From NCBI GenBank assembly GCA_013153515.1, contig JAADEI010000112.1, forward strand, positions 1-35,053: a DNA stretch of 35,053 nucleotides, in the 5' to 3' direction. Origin of the DNA: Chlorobiota bacterium (GTDB lineage Bacteria; Bacteroidota; Bacteroidia; JAADEI01). Shown in pieces: positions 6,425 to 15,041 of the stretch (within the stretch, counting starts at the first letter, position 1; each line of letters opens with the position of its first letter). Made by a program: the position numbers and the translations under genes. The notes under the pieces were generated by a model, which was not told the DNA's origin, ran no database searches, and saw only the letters and a list, made by a program, of their open reading frames with translations.

Positions 6425-9400
6425 ATTGGCTAAAAGTATATTTTTTGATGAGGTAACTATTAGATACATTATAGGGACAACGACGAGGGTCAAAAGTGTT
6501 GAGAAGGTCAATCCGAAGATTACAGTAAGGGCAAGTGGTCCCCAATAGGCGAAGTTTCGCCCCCCGAAGTATATATCTGGCTTCAAATCAGTAAACAATC
6601 CGATGAAATCAATGTTGAACCCTATTGCCAGTGGGAGCATTCCCAGAACGGTTGTTATAGCGGTTAGGAGGACTGGTCGTAGCCTCATTGTTCCGGCGTG
6701 AACAATTGCCTTGATGAGGTCTTCCTTACTCATTTCGCACGAATCGTTTTCTTCTTTCATCCTATTAAGTGTCAAGTTAGTGTAGTCAACCAGCACGATA
6801 GCATTGTTAACTACTATTCCGGCGAGGGCTATGGCTCCAATCATTGTCATAATTACGACTATATCCATTCCTGTCAGGGCAATGCCCCATAGAACGCCAG
6901 TGATACTGAACACCACACTAATCAAAATAATTAATGGTTGTGAATAGGAGTTAAATTCAGTAACAAGGATAATCAGGATAAGGAATAGGGCTATGGCGAA
7001 TGCCTTGGTCAAATAGTCCACATTTTTCCTCATTTCTTCTTGTTCGCCAGTGAACTTATAGGACACGCCGGGCGGAATGCTCATCTGTTTTAAGTGTTTT
7101 TGCATTTGAGCAATCACTTCAGGAGCGCCATATCCTTTTTCTACGTTGGAGTATAGCATAATATATCTTTTTGTGTTTTTGCGATATATGGCGTTGAAAT
7201 CGCTAATGTTTTCAAAAGAAACGACATTTGCCAAGGGTAATAGAGCGGTTCTGGATAAATTAGGGACTTTCAATAATTTGAGTAGTTCAGTATTATAGCG
7301 ATAGTTTGGATGCAATCGGACATTAATGGGATGGTCTTCTTGCATATAGTTGAGTGTTGACGCCTCTGTTCCATTTAGTGCCGTTCGGAGAGTTAGGGCT
7401 ATTTCCCGCATGCTAAGTCCCAGATGATTGACCATGTCTCTGTCTACGTGTGCGACGGTTTGTGGATATGTCCTATTGATGTTCATTTGAAGACCTTGGA
7501 GACCGGGAATGTTCAGAGAATCAAAATATCGCTTAACATAGTTAGCGAACTTGTAGAGGGTTATATAATCTTCGCCGTATAGTTCTAAACTGACTGGGTA
7601 GCCCATTGGTGGTTTATTTTCCAACTTGCCAGTATAGAGACTAATTCCGGCCCTATTACCCAACATTGACCGGATGGTGTCCATTATGACATCAGAGTTA
7701 ATCCCCTTTTTGTATCTGTCAAGGGAAAAATCAATGGTTATCTTGCCTTTGTTTCGGGTTTTTCCGGGCTCAATGCCCCTGTGAATATCATAAGCCCCTT
7801 CGCCAACCTGTTCTATGATAGCCGTTATGCCACTTGTGTCGTAGCCTCTTGAATAAATGTAATTATAAATTTTCTGGGCTATATTACGAGTGAAGGAATC
7901 TGTAACTGTTATGTCAACGCCCTCAGGGAATTCAATATAGACATATCCTTGGTCTGGTTGCACATTAGGGAAGAAGTGGATGTGTGGATTTCTGAACTTG
8001 ATGGCAAAGATTCCTCCTATGAAGAGAGCCACACTTACAAAAAGAACAATATATGGTCTAAAGCCAGTTAGGAACCACGTTAAATGTTTAGCATACATGC
8101 TCTCTAACTGAGTTAAAAATGTGTTTTGGAACCATAAAACAGTTTTGTAAAGAAACAGCCTGTATGCAAGAGTGGAAACAGAAGCAATAAAAATAAATAG
8201 GCTAATGGCAGTTATTGTTTTTCTGACTTGGTCTGGCAGGCTAATGAGCTTGGTGGCGACTAATGAAGCTAAGGATAAGATGGCTATGATTATGAGTGTA
8301 TATATCAATGCCCTTTTTCCATTTTTAATCCATTGAGTTTTGCCTTTAATAAATTGAGCGGGTTTTTCTGTATAGCGAGCGATAAACACAGGATTAATTA
8401 CCAGAGCGACGAGCAGAGAACCTGAAAGCACTGAAATAAGGGTAATGGGCAGATAGGACATAAATTCACCAATTATTCCGGGCCAGAGTCCCAGTGGGAG
8501 GAATGCGGCGACGGTAGTGGCGGTGGATGTAATGATTGGGACGGCAACCTCCCCTACTCCATATTTTACTGCATAGAACAGGTCATAGCCCCGTTCTCGG
8601 AATTTTAGGATGTTTTCAACAATCACAATTCCATTGTCAACAAGCATTCCAAGGGCAAGAACCAATGCGAACAGCACAGGCGTATTGAGTGTAATGTCTG
8701 ACAAATACAGGATTATGAAAGCAATGAGCATAGAGAAGGGAATTGCGAGGGCAACAAATATGGCTTCCCTAAAACCCATAAATAGTGTCATTATTAGCAA
8801 AACAAGGATTAATCCTGATATTATGCTATTTTCCAGATTAGAAACTTGTTCTTTTGTGTGTTCGGAAAGGTCACCGGTTATGTGTATCTCCACATCCTGA
8901 GGCAGGTGAGTTGTTTTGAAATTACTGACTATTTCCCGTGTTTTTTCAGAGAGTTCAATAAGATTTGCCTCTTTGCGTTTTTTTATCACAAGCGAGACCA
9001 CTTTCTTGCCATAGAGCCTTGAAAAACTTTCTGGTTCTTCCAGTTGGAACCTAATTGTAGCGATATCCTTCAGCAAAATGGTTTGCCCATCTATTGACCT
9101 AATTACAATGTTTTCCAATTGCGAAGGGCTTTTAATATCTCCACTAACTCGTAATGGTCGGACTAATCCGTCTGTTTTCAACTCACCGGCAGAGATAGTA
9201 AAATTGGCTTCGCGAACAGCATTCACCACCTCCATAATCGTGAGGTTACGTGCTATCAACGAGGGCAAGTCCACCAACACAGCAACCTCCCTTTCCTGAA
9301 CACCAACTATATCTATTGTACTAACATGTTCCAGTCCCTCAAGTAAGTCCTTTAAATCTTCTGCCCACTTTCTTAATTGGGCTTCATCATAGTTGCCTGA

Positions 9401-9853
9401 TATGTTAACATTAAGAGCTGGTCTCAACTCAGCAATGTCCAACTTAGTAACGGTGGGTTTCTGTGGCAAATCAGCAGGCAGGTCCCCACGGCTATATAAC
9501 TCATCAACCTTGATTTTAACTTCATCGTGAGCTTCGTCCATGTCATAATCGTGCTCAAATTTTGCTATTGTGATTGCAGCACCTGTTTTGATTACGCTCC
9601 TAACTTCCACAACACCTTCCAATCGTTTCAATTCGTTCTCTATAGGTTTGACAATTAGTCTTTCTATCTCCTGAGGTTCATAACCTGGATAGGAAGTCCT
9701 GACGAACACTTCAGGGAAAGAGACATCTGGGAAGTTCTCCCTTGGCAGTGCCAAATATAAGACTATTCCGCCAATTAGGGCAAGCCACGTGAATAATACA
9801 ACTGTTTTTTGATTATTTAATGCCCACGTTGTTATGCCGAAAGTTCTCTTCAT
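6413..9853 (-). CDS. RND-family efflux pump inner-membrane permease (AcrB/HAE1-like)
   Basis: A proton-driven tripartite efflux permease of 1146 aa, slightly longer than AcrB (1049). The usual RND plan is seen: TM1 near the N-terminus, first periplasmic domain, TM2-6 (about 340-490), second periplasmic loop and TM8-12 at the C-terminus. The AcrB proton-relay Asp407 is present as Asp406 (V-D-N-G-I-V-I-V-E-N), but Asp408 is Asn and the Lys940 position in TM10 appears to be Asn (V-V-N-N-A-I-V-L-V-D-Y), so the relay differs from AcrB. Two extra hydrophobic helices at about 514-533 and 546-565 lie between TM6 and TM7. The start overlaps the adaptor gene's stop by four bases (ATGA). Last gene of the tetR operon; substrate unknown. 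Confidence 0.93.
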   Translation of the reverse strand: MKRTFGITTWALNNQKTVVLFTWLALIGGIVLYLALPRENFPDVSFPEVFVRTSYPGYEPQEIERLIVKPIENELKRLEGVVEVRSVIKTGAAITIAKFEHDYDMDEAHDEVKIKVDELYSRGDLPADLPQKPTVTKLDIAELRPALNVNISGNYDEAQLRKWAEDLKDLLEGLEHVSTIDIVGVQEREVAVLVDLPSLIARNLTIMEVVNAVREANFTISAGELKTDGLVRPLRVSGDIKSPSQLENIVIRSIDGQTILLKDIATIRFQLEEPESFSRLYGKKVVSLVIKKRKEANLIELSEKTREIVSNFKTTHLPQDVEIHITGDLSEHTKEQVSNLENSIISGLILVLLIMTLFMGFREAIFVALAIPFSMLIAFIILYLSDITLNTPVLFALVLALGMLVDNGIVIVENILKFRERGYDLFYAVKYGVGEVAVPIITSTATTVAAFLPLGLWPGIIGEFMSYLPITLISVLSGSLLVALVINPVFIARYTEKPAQFIKGKTQWIKNGKRALIYTLIIIAILSLASLVATKLISLPDQVRKTITAISLFIFIASVSTLAYRLFLYKTVLWFQNTFLTQLESMYAKHLTWFLTGFRPYIVLFVSVALFIGGIFAIKFRNPHIHFFPNVQPDQGYVYIEFPEGVDITVTDSFTRNIAQKIYNYIYSRGYDTSGITAIIEQVGEGAYDIHRGIEPGKTRNKGKITIDFSLDRYKKGINSDVIMDTIRSMLGNRAGISLYTGKLENKPPMGYPVSLELYGEDYITLYKFANYVKRYFDSLNIPGLQGLQMNINRTYPQTVAHVDRDMVNHLGLSMREIALTLRTALNGTEASTLNYMQEDHPINVRLHPNYRYNTELLKLLKVPNLSRTALLPLANVVSFENISDFNAIYRKNTKRYIMLYSNVEKGYGAPEVIAQMQKHLKQMSIPPGVSYKFTGEQEEMRKNVDYLTKAFAIALFLILIILVTEFNSYSQPLIILISVVFSITGVLWGIALTGMDIVVIMTMIGAIALAGIVVNNAIVLVDYTNLTLNRMKEENDSCEMSKEDLIKAIVHAGTMRLRPVLLTAITTVLGMLPLAIGFNIDFIGLFTDLKPDIYFGGRNFAYWGPLALTVIFGLTFSTLLTLVVVPIMYLIVTSSKNILLANSVN

Positions 9854-10899
9854 CTCTTGGTTTCTTTAAGCAGTTTAACGTGTTGTCCGGAAGACAATGC
9901 CCGTGCCTCTATCCCAACAATAAAAGCGCCGTCTGGAACCCCTGAATCAATAGCCATTGTCGTAGGTGTAGACGCCACTTCCCTAACCCTAACAGCCTTG
10001 ATTACGTAGATTGAATCCTGTGGTTCCAGCATCATTACTGTGGGGGACCCATCGGATGATTCCACCACTGCATACATTGGGACCACCGCTACTGAATCAA
10101 ACCTTTTTACGTAAACCTTCACGACAGAACTCATGTTTGGAACCACTTCGCACTTGCCCTTCGGTTCCACCCGCACGAAGAAGGACTTGCTTCTCGGGTC
10201 TATGTATGGGCTAACATACTTCACAACGCCTGTGTCCACACATTCCAGTGAGCGGAATTCAATAACTGCCGTCTGTCCTCTTTTCATGTCTGAATAAAAC
10301 TTTTCTGGGACATAAGCATCAACGTAGGTCTTCTCTGTTCCAACAATGTTCACCAGGGGGATTTGAGGCATTGCCATCTGCCCAACCCTCACAAACACTC
10401 TGTTGACATAGCCAGAGATTGGACTGACAACGACTGTTTTTTGAAGTTGTTCACGCAGTAATTCAAGCCTTGTTTTTAGGGCATCCCGTTGGGTTTTGGC
10501 TTGCAGGTAGGCAATCTCGCTTCCAATTCCCTGTTCATATAGTCTTTTCTGCTTCACGTAAGTGGTCTCCGCCAGTTCATATTGAACTTTAACTTCTTGA
10601 AACTGCTTATTTAATAGTTCATCATCTATCTTCAATAATGGGTCGCCTTCCTTGACGTATTCCCCTTCCGTTACGTAAATTTCCCTTATCTTACCCGAAA
10701 CTTCACCGTGAACATTCACAGATTTTTGAGATGCCACAGTGCCATAAGTGGTAATATAATGGTCATAAGTGCCATAGCTAACAACCAATGGTTTTAGGGA
10801 TGGAATGGGATTTTTATCCGTTGTTTCTGTTTCTTTCTTTTCTCCGCAACCGTTCAGTAATATGATCCCTATAATCAGTAAACTACCTGCTTTCCTCAT
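9850..10899 (-). CDS. RND efflux periplasmic adaptor (membrane fusion protein), lipoprotein
   Basis: A 349-aa HlyD/AcrA-type adaptor joining the permease to the outer-membrane channel. A lipoprotein signal ends in L-L-N-G-C with Cys18, so it should be anchored to the inner membrane from the periplasmic side. The order is barrel/lipoyl half (G-E-V-S-G-K-I-R-E-I-Y-V-x-E-G-x-x-V-K-x-G-D near 70-90), an alpha-helical hairpin (about 95-145), the second lipoyl half (S-P-I-S-G-Y-V), and a beta-barrel plus membrane-proximal domain. It overlaps the TolC-like gene by 17 bases and the permease gene by four, which indicates translational coupling. Specific drug or metal substrates cannot be read from the sequence. 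Confidence 0.92.
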   Translation of the reverse strand: MRKAGSLLIIGIILLNGCGEKKETETTDKNPIPSLKPLVVSYGTYDHYITTYGTVASQKSVNVHGEVSGKIREIYVTEGEYVKEGDPLLKIDDELLNKQFQEVKVQYELAETTYVKQKRLYEQGIGSEIAYLQAKTQRDALKTRLELLREQLQKTVVVSPISGYVNRVFVRVGQMAMPQIPLVNIVGTEKTYVDAYVPEKFYSDMKRGQTAVIEFRSLECVDTGVVKYVSPYIDPRSKSFFVRVEPKGKCEVVPNMSSVVKVYVKRFDSVAVVPMYAVVESSDGSPTVMMLEPQDSIYVIKAVRVREVASTPTTMAIDSGVPDGAFIVGIEARALSSGQHVKLLKETKR

Positions 10900-12220
10900 T
10901 TGTGTTGTCTTTTTTGAAGTTTATTAGTTTTTCCTGTGCTAATATCAGGTTAGCAAGGCTTATGTAATAGTTTTGCAGTTCTGTGAAGTAAGCTCTTTGT
11001 GAGTTAAGGAATTCCGAAGAGGATCCCAAGCCTGTTTTCAATCTTGTGAAGTCTCGTTCCATTGCTTGTAGGGAAATTTCTGTTTGTTTATTGTGCCATA
11101 TGAATTTTTTATAAGCATATTTGTAATCATTATAAAGTTTTTTGAACTCCACTGCAAGTTGCTTTTTCCTTTCCTGAGCCTTCAACACAGCGAGATTGTA
11201 GTCATACAGTTTTTGTTGCATCTGAAAAGTTCGCCTGCCCCCAGTGATTATAGGGAAAGAAATTTGTAGTCCCACGAGGCTCTGCCATTGCCACTCCTTT
11301 CCTGAATTAAAGAAATCAAAATCCTTAGTCGCATAGGCATATTTACTGCCCATCCAGAACGCCGACACGGTAGGGAGGGCTTGCGACTGGACATACTTAA
11401 CCTGCAATTTAGATGCCCTAACGCTATTTTGGGCAATTAGGTAATCAATGTGTTTCTCTGGATTAAATGAAGAGTCTGCGATGAAGGGCTTCAGTAACTG
11501 TTCCAAAGTGCTTTTTAGAAACAATGGGTTTTGAGGGTCTCTCCCTAAGATGATGTTTAGCATTTGCGTGGCTACAACTCGCCGTTGAATAAGATTGTCC
11601 CTTTCAAGTCTTAGAAGTTCTATTCTGTGGGCGACTTCCACCACTGTGAAGGAATCTATTAAACCCTGTTGATAAAGAGCATTTAGTTCATCCAGTTGTT
11701 TTTGAGCGATGGAAATGCTACTGTCCATCAGAGAAATAAGGCGTTCTGTCAGCAATAGGTTGACATACGCCTCTGTGACGGCATCAGTTAATACCTGAAC
11801 AGTTTTCTTTTCTGCCAGTTGGCTAATTCGTTCATAGGTACGTGCCGATTGCAACCCTACAATATAACTCCCGTTGAAAATCAACTGCGACACTTGAATT
11901 TTGCCTTCCATTTTTTGTTCCTGTCCAAATCGCATGTAAATATATTGGTCTTCCGGTGCTAATGGATTGAAAATCCTTGCCGGAACGGGTGTTAGAGGCA
12001 ATTCAAGGAAATACTGATATGACCCGGCAAGGGACACTTGTGGAAACCCAATAGCCGTCGTTTCCCAAACCTTTTTCTTCGCTTTCAAAACTTCCACTCG
12101 GGACTCAACAGCCCTAATGTTATCCCTTGAAGCCAGAGAGACAGCCTCTTGAAGCGTGAGGGAATCCTGAGCAATAACAAGCCCACTGGCAACAATTAGT
12201 CCAACGAAATACTTTTCCAT
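10883..12220 (-). CDS. TolC-family outer-membrane efflux protein
   Basis: A 445-aa outer-membrane efflux protein (OEP family) that would form the exit duct of the pump. It has a signal peptide ending about residue 17 (V-I-A-Q-D), followed by the characteristic L-T-L-Q-E-A-V-x-L-A start of the first OEP repeat. Two long helical segments rich in Gln, Leu, Arg and Lys (about 170-260 and 370-430) flank beta-strand regions with aromatic residues such as G-S-Y-Q-Y and L-Q-I-S-F-P. It overlaps the tetR gene by 25 bases and the adaptor gene by 17, and shares their promoter. Confidence 0.9.
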   Translation of the reverse strand: MEKYFVGLIVASGLVIAQDSLTLQEAVSLASRDNIRAVESRVEVLKAKKKVWETTAIGFPQVSLAGSYQYFLELPLTPVPARIFNPLAPEDQYIYMRFGQEQKMEGKIQVSQLIFNGSYIVGLQSARTYERISQLAEKKTVQVLTDAVTEAYVNLLLTERLISLMDSSISIAQKQLDELNALYQQGLIDSFTVVEVAHRIELLRLERDNLIQRRVVATQMLNIILGRDPQNPLFLKSTLEQLLKPFIADSSFNPEKHIDYLIAQNSVRASKLQVKYVQSQALPTVSAFWMGSKYAYATKDFDFFNSGKEWQWQSLVGLQISFPIITGGRRTFQMQQKLYDYNLAVLKAQERKKQLAVEFKKLYNDYKYAYKKFIWHNKQTEISLQAMERDFTRLKTGLGSSSEFLNSQRAYFTELQNYYISLANLILAQEKLINFKKDNTNEESR

Positions 12221-12813
12221 AGTTCCATTCCTTTTTCTGTTAACATTGCATGCATGAAAAACTCAAGTATCTTCTGAGAGACATTAGCAGAAGAGTATTT
12301 ACTCACTGGAAACACTTCCGGTTCAGTGGAACCAATCAATGAGGCATAAAACAACCTGCTTGTGAATTCAGGATCAATTTCCTGTTTATAAATGCCTTCC
12401 CGTTGACCCCGCTCTATGTTGTCTTTCAAATAGTTGAGAATATATTCCCTGAGTTGGGTGAGCAACCATTGGGCAATGTCTGGAAATGCACGTTTCAATT
12501 GATAGATGGGCGATTCCTTTTGATACTGCAGATTTTCAAACATTAAATCCTCAATCTTTACTAACTCTTCCACTGGCGACTTGCTTTCAATATTGAACTG
12601 TTCAATGGCTTTGACTATCTTGTCAAAACGGCGTTGCACAGCCTCCTTAACCAATTCCTCTTTGGAAGAAAAGACTTGGTAGAGGGTCTTCTTGCTAATG
12701 CCCAATTGATGGGCGATATCGTCCATACTAACTGCTATAACGCCGTGTTTCAAATACAATTCTTCTGCCGTGTCCACTATCTTTTCCCTTAATTTCTGGG
12801 CATCTTTTACCAC
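12196..12813 (-). CDS. TetR-family transcriptional regulator of the efflux operon
   Basis: A 205-aa TetR/AcrR-type repressor. Residues 8-60 form the DNA-binding domain, including the helix-turn-helix V-S-M-D-D-I-A-H-Q-L-G-I-S-K-K-T-L-Y-Q-V-F at about 28-48 and the conserved S-K-E-E-L-V. The rest is a helical ligand-binding domain without a recognisable motif. Translation starts at GTG 12813; the nearest ATG would delete much of the helix-turn-helix. As the first gene of the operon it most likely represses itself and the pump genes, and the inverted repeat at 12833-12849 is the natural operator candidate. The ligand is unknown. Confidence 0.9.
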   Translation of the reverse strand: MVKDAQKLREKIVDTAEELYLKHGVIAVSMDDIAHQLGISKKTLYQVFSSKEELVKEAVQRRFDKIVKAIEQFNIESKSPVEELVKIEDLMFENLQYQKESPIYQLKRAFPDIAQWLLTQLREYILNYLKDNIERGQREGIYKQEIDPEFTSRLFYASLIGSTEPEVFPVSKYSSANVSQKILEFFMHAMLTEKGMELWKSISLD

Positions 12814-13000
12814 GAGGAAACTTTGAAAACAATAACCGTTTCCAGGTTAGAAAAAGTTCCACCCCAACCACTTAGCAACTAAATCCCTTGGGCAACAAGG
12901 ACTTTCATATTACCCTAAAAGGGACAAACCACGACAGGCAAACCGCATAGCGGAAGGCGAGTTAGGAATTTCATAATGATTCCGTGGCGTTATAGTTTGG
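12814..13000. other. Intergenic region between rhomboid and tetR genes
   Basis: 187 bases hold the candidate tetR operator and several small hairpins (CCTTG-N5-CAAGG at 12886-12900; CCGC-ATA-GCGG around 12946; GGAAT-N9-ATTCC at 12965-12983) but none has a clear T-tract. The rhomboid operon probably ends here. No tRNA or credible small gene was recognised. Confidence 0.5.
12833..12849. promoter_or_regulatory. Candidate TetR-type operator (TAACC-N7-GGTTA)
   Basis: The 17-base inverted repeat TAACCGTTTCCAGGTTA lies 19 bases upstream of the tetR start codon. It is nested within a looser dyad (GGAAACTTT at 12816-12824 and AAAGTTCC at 12853-12860). Size and position suit autorepression by the TetR protein. 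No clear TAnnTTTG box was found for this operon. Confidence 0.4.
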
Positions 13001-13831
13001 CTATCTCTTATTTTTTCCAGAGATTCTTCGGCTATATTCATCAAGCAACTTCCTTTCTTCGTCGGTGAGGCTATTGAGCCCTTCTTTTCTTATTTTATCC
13101 AAAATTCTGTCTATTTCAGTGTCCATAGGGGTTCGAGACGGCTTCTTTTTCTTTTTAATTCTGAATGATACAGATGGCTTTCTGGGTCGTCTGCGGATCC
13201 ATTTAACAAATAGGAATCCAGAGAGTGCCCCGCCAAGATGGGCTATGTGCCCACCAGTGTTTGAAAATCCCAGAAACAAAATGTCTAAAACGACGAAGGC
13301 GAGGGCAACGAACCTGAGTTCCACCCTACCCAAGAGAAATAGATAAAGTGGATAGCGCGGAGAGATAGTTGTAGCGGCAAGGAGAAATGCCATCACAGAC
13401 GCTGAAGCCCCAACAAGCATAGAATGTTTATTAAGGGCAGGAAGGAAATTATACGCCAAGAGGAAAGCCAATCCCCCGGCAATGGCTCCAATGATGTATA
13501 ATCTTAATGTGTAGCGATACATAAGAAAGAGTTCAACAATTTTACCGAACCAGTAAAGTCCAATCATATTAAATAGGAGGTGGAAGAATCCCGTGTGGAC
13601 AAAGGAATAAGTTACTATTGTCCATGGTTTGCGAATGAATTCAGACAGGTCGGCAGGCATAGATAAGAGGGAATACAGGGTGTAATATAATGTGTGATTG
13701 TTAGTAAATTGTGAAATTAAACGAACAATAAAAAGAATTAGAAAGACTGCTACATTAAGAGCTAACAGCTTTGGGAGCCACGATCTCTCGTGGAACACCA
13801 CGTATTTTAAGTCATGCCAGACGTTCCACAC
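13001..13831 (-). CDS. Rhomboid-family intramembrane serine protease
   Basis: A 276-aa membrane protein with about six hydrophobic segments (24-42, 68-95, 108-128, 136-155, 168-190, 195-212). Rhomboid active-site signatures are present: Ser143 in G-A-S-A and His198 in H-I-A-H-L-G-G, with Asn88 of the H-L-L-F-N-M segment. A basic linker (R-R-R-P-R-K-P, K-K-K-K-K-P) and a soluble charged C-terminal tail (about 220-276) follow. It cleaves transmembrane substrates that cannot be named from sequence. It starts at GTG two bases after the hpf stop, so it is the last gene of the rpsU-xerC-hpf operon, an odd place for a membrane protease. Confidence 0.92.
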   Translation of the reverse strand: MWNVWHDLKYVVFHERSWLPKLLALNVAVFLILFIVRLISQFTNNHTLYYTLYSLLSMPADLSEFIRKPWTIVTYSFVHTGFFHLLFNMIGLYWFGKIVELFLMYRYTLRLYIIGAIAGGLAFLLAYNFLPALNKHSMLVGASASVMAFLLAATTISPRYPLYLFLLGRVELRFVALAFVVLDILFLGFSNTGGHIAHLGGALSGFLFVKWIRRRPRKPSVSFRIKKKKKPSRTPMDTEIDRILDKIRKEGLNSLTDEERKLLDEYSRRISGKNKR

Positions 13832-13833
13832 CG

Positions 13834-14127
13834 CTATCTGGTGTCCTTATATTTAATCAGTTGTTTTTTCAAGGAAGAAATGGCTTTGTCTATTGCTTCC
13901 TCAAAGGTTGCTGCTCTGCCCTGAGCCATCAGGACGTTTCCCGGCACAAGGGCTTTTATTTCAATTTCTTTTGTGAAGTCGTTGTTGTGTGCGTTTAGAT
14001 TTTTAATATATATGTCCAAAGCTGTGATGTAATTTTTAAATCTGTCTAATTTCTGGAGTTTTTTGTCCAAGATGGCTTCTAAACCATCGCTAATATCTGC
14101 ATGCACTTTGTGAAGTATGTATTTCAT
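13834..14127 (-). CDS. hpf: Ribosome hibernation promoting factor, short form
   Basis: A 97-aa HPF/RaiA-type protein that binds the decoding centre of the 30S subunit when cells stop growing. It has the beta-alpha-beta fold markers: K-Y-I-L-H-K at the N-terminus, the K-L-Q-K-L-D-R-F helix, I-Y-I-K-N-L, and a C-terminal F-E-E-A-I-D-K-A-I-S-S-L-K-K-Q-L-x-K-Y-K helix. There is no C-terminal dimerisation domain, so it is the short form. The gene overlaps xerC by four bases (ATGA) and follows rpsU-xerC, the order common in Bacteroidota. Confidence 0.9.
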   Translation of the reverse strand: MKYILHKVHADISDGLEAILDKKLQKLDRFKNYITALDIYIKNLNAHNNDFTKEIEIKALVPGNVLMAQGRAATFEEAIDKAISSLKKQLIKYKDTR

Positions 14128-15035
14128 GATGGCTTTATTTTATGGTTATTAACGAGGGGATGTGATTGTTTGTATATTTGTTTAATTTTTTCTATTGAAG
14201 TATGGGTATAGACTTGTGTTGCGGCAAGTGAAGAGTGTCCGAGTAATTCTTTTATGGTGATGAGTTCGACGCCTTTATTAAGGAGGAGTGTGGCGAAGGT
14301 GTGTCTGAGCATGTGAGGGTGTGGATTCCCGATTTGATAACCTGCCAATATAGATTTTATCTTTCGCTGGACCCATCGTGGATAGATAGGGGCTCCCTTA
14401 TTGGTAAGGAGCAACATTCCACCGGATATTCCGAAATGTTTATTTCTCAGTGCGATGTAGTAACCAATTTGCCTAAGGAGTTGTGTTGCTATGGGCACTT
14501 CCCGTGTTTTATTGCCTTTGCCAGTGACTATGACCACTTCTCTGCCGAAATCAATGTCTTTATCGGCTATTCCACACAATTCAGAGACTCTTAATCCGAG
14601 TGCGAGGGGCATGACGAAGACGAGCCAGTCCCTCCATTTGTCCCACGGGTCTTCCTTTGCAGGCTTTAGATCCTCTATGATTCCTTCAAGGGATGCTTCT
14701 TGAACGTATTGGGGCAGACGTTTGGGCACTCTGGGAATTTCAACTGTTGATGCCACATTGGCAGGAACAATCCCTTTTGATACTAAAAATTTGAAAAATG
14801 AGGATAGGGTTGCCTTTTTACGACGGATGGAACGAGGAGATAATCCTTTTCTTACGAGGGTAGCCAACCATGATTGAATCATAGAGGAGTCAACCTCTTC
14901 CCATGACGAAACGCCATATTCATTAACCCAAGAGACAAATTGTTTCAGGTCTTTGAGATATGCCTCAACTGTTTTAGTGGAGTACCGCCTCAATGATTGA
15001 AGATAGGTCTCAAAGGCGGTGATTTGTTGTAACAT
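14124..15035 (-). CDS. xerC: Tyrosine recombinase XerC/XerD-like
   Basis: A 303-aa site-specific recombinase. The N-terminal SAM-like core-binding domain occupies about 1-95; the catalytic domain holds the full active site: Arg149 (L-G-L-R-V-S-E-L), Lys173 (T-G-K-G-N-K), His241 and Arg244 (H-M-L-R-H-T-F-A-T), His267 (L-L-G-H-S-S-L) and the nucleophile Tyr276 (Q-V-Y-T-H). Length and motifs fit chromosome-dimer resolution recombinases. No att sites, excisionase or phage genes are near, and it is embedded between rpsU and hpf, so it is a housekeeping gene rather than part of a mobile element. XerC or XerD cannot be told apart here. Confidence 0.9.
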   Translation of the reverse strand: MLQQITAFETYLQSLRRYSTKTVEAYLKDLKQFVSWVNEYGVSSWEEVDSSMIQSWLATLVRKGLSPRSIRRKKATLSSFFKFLVSKGIVPANVASTVEIPRVPKRLPQYVQEASLEGIIEDLKPAKEDPWDKWRDWLVFVMPLALGLRVSELCGIADKDIDFGREVVIVTGKGNKTREVPIATQLLRQIGYYIALRNKHFGISGGMLLLTNKGAPIYPRWVQRKIKSILAGYQIGNPHPHMLRHTFATLLLNKGVELITIKELLGHSSLAATQVYTHTSIEKIKQIYKQSHPLVNNHKIKPS

Positions 15036-15041
15036 GGCTAC

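Noticed and set aside
12915-12974. 19-codon minus-strand frame (MKFLTRLPLCGLPVVVCPF) in the rhomboid-tetR gap
   Set aside because: Too short, with no promoter, ribosome site or conserved pattern to support it.
12814-13000. tRNA genes expected after hpf by analogy with other Bacteroidota loci
   Set aside because: No cloverleaf-compatible arms were found here or in any other gap of the window.
14124-15035. Tyrosine recombinase as integrase of a mobile element
   Set aside because: It sits in a housekeeping operon (rpsU, hpf), has Xer length and motifs, and no attachment-site repeat, excisionase or phage gene is nearby.
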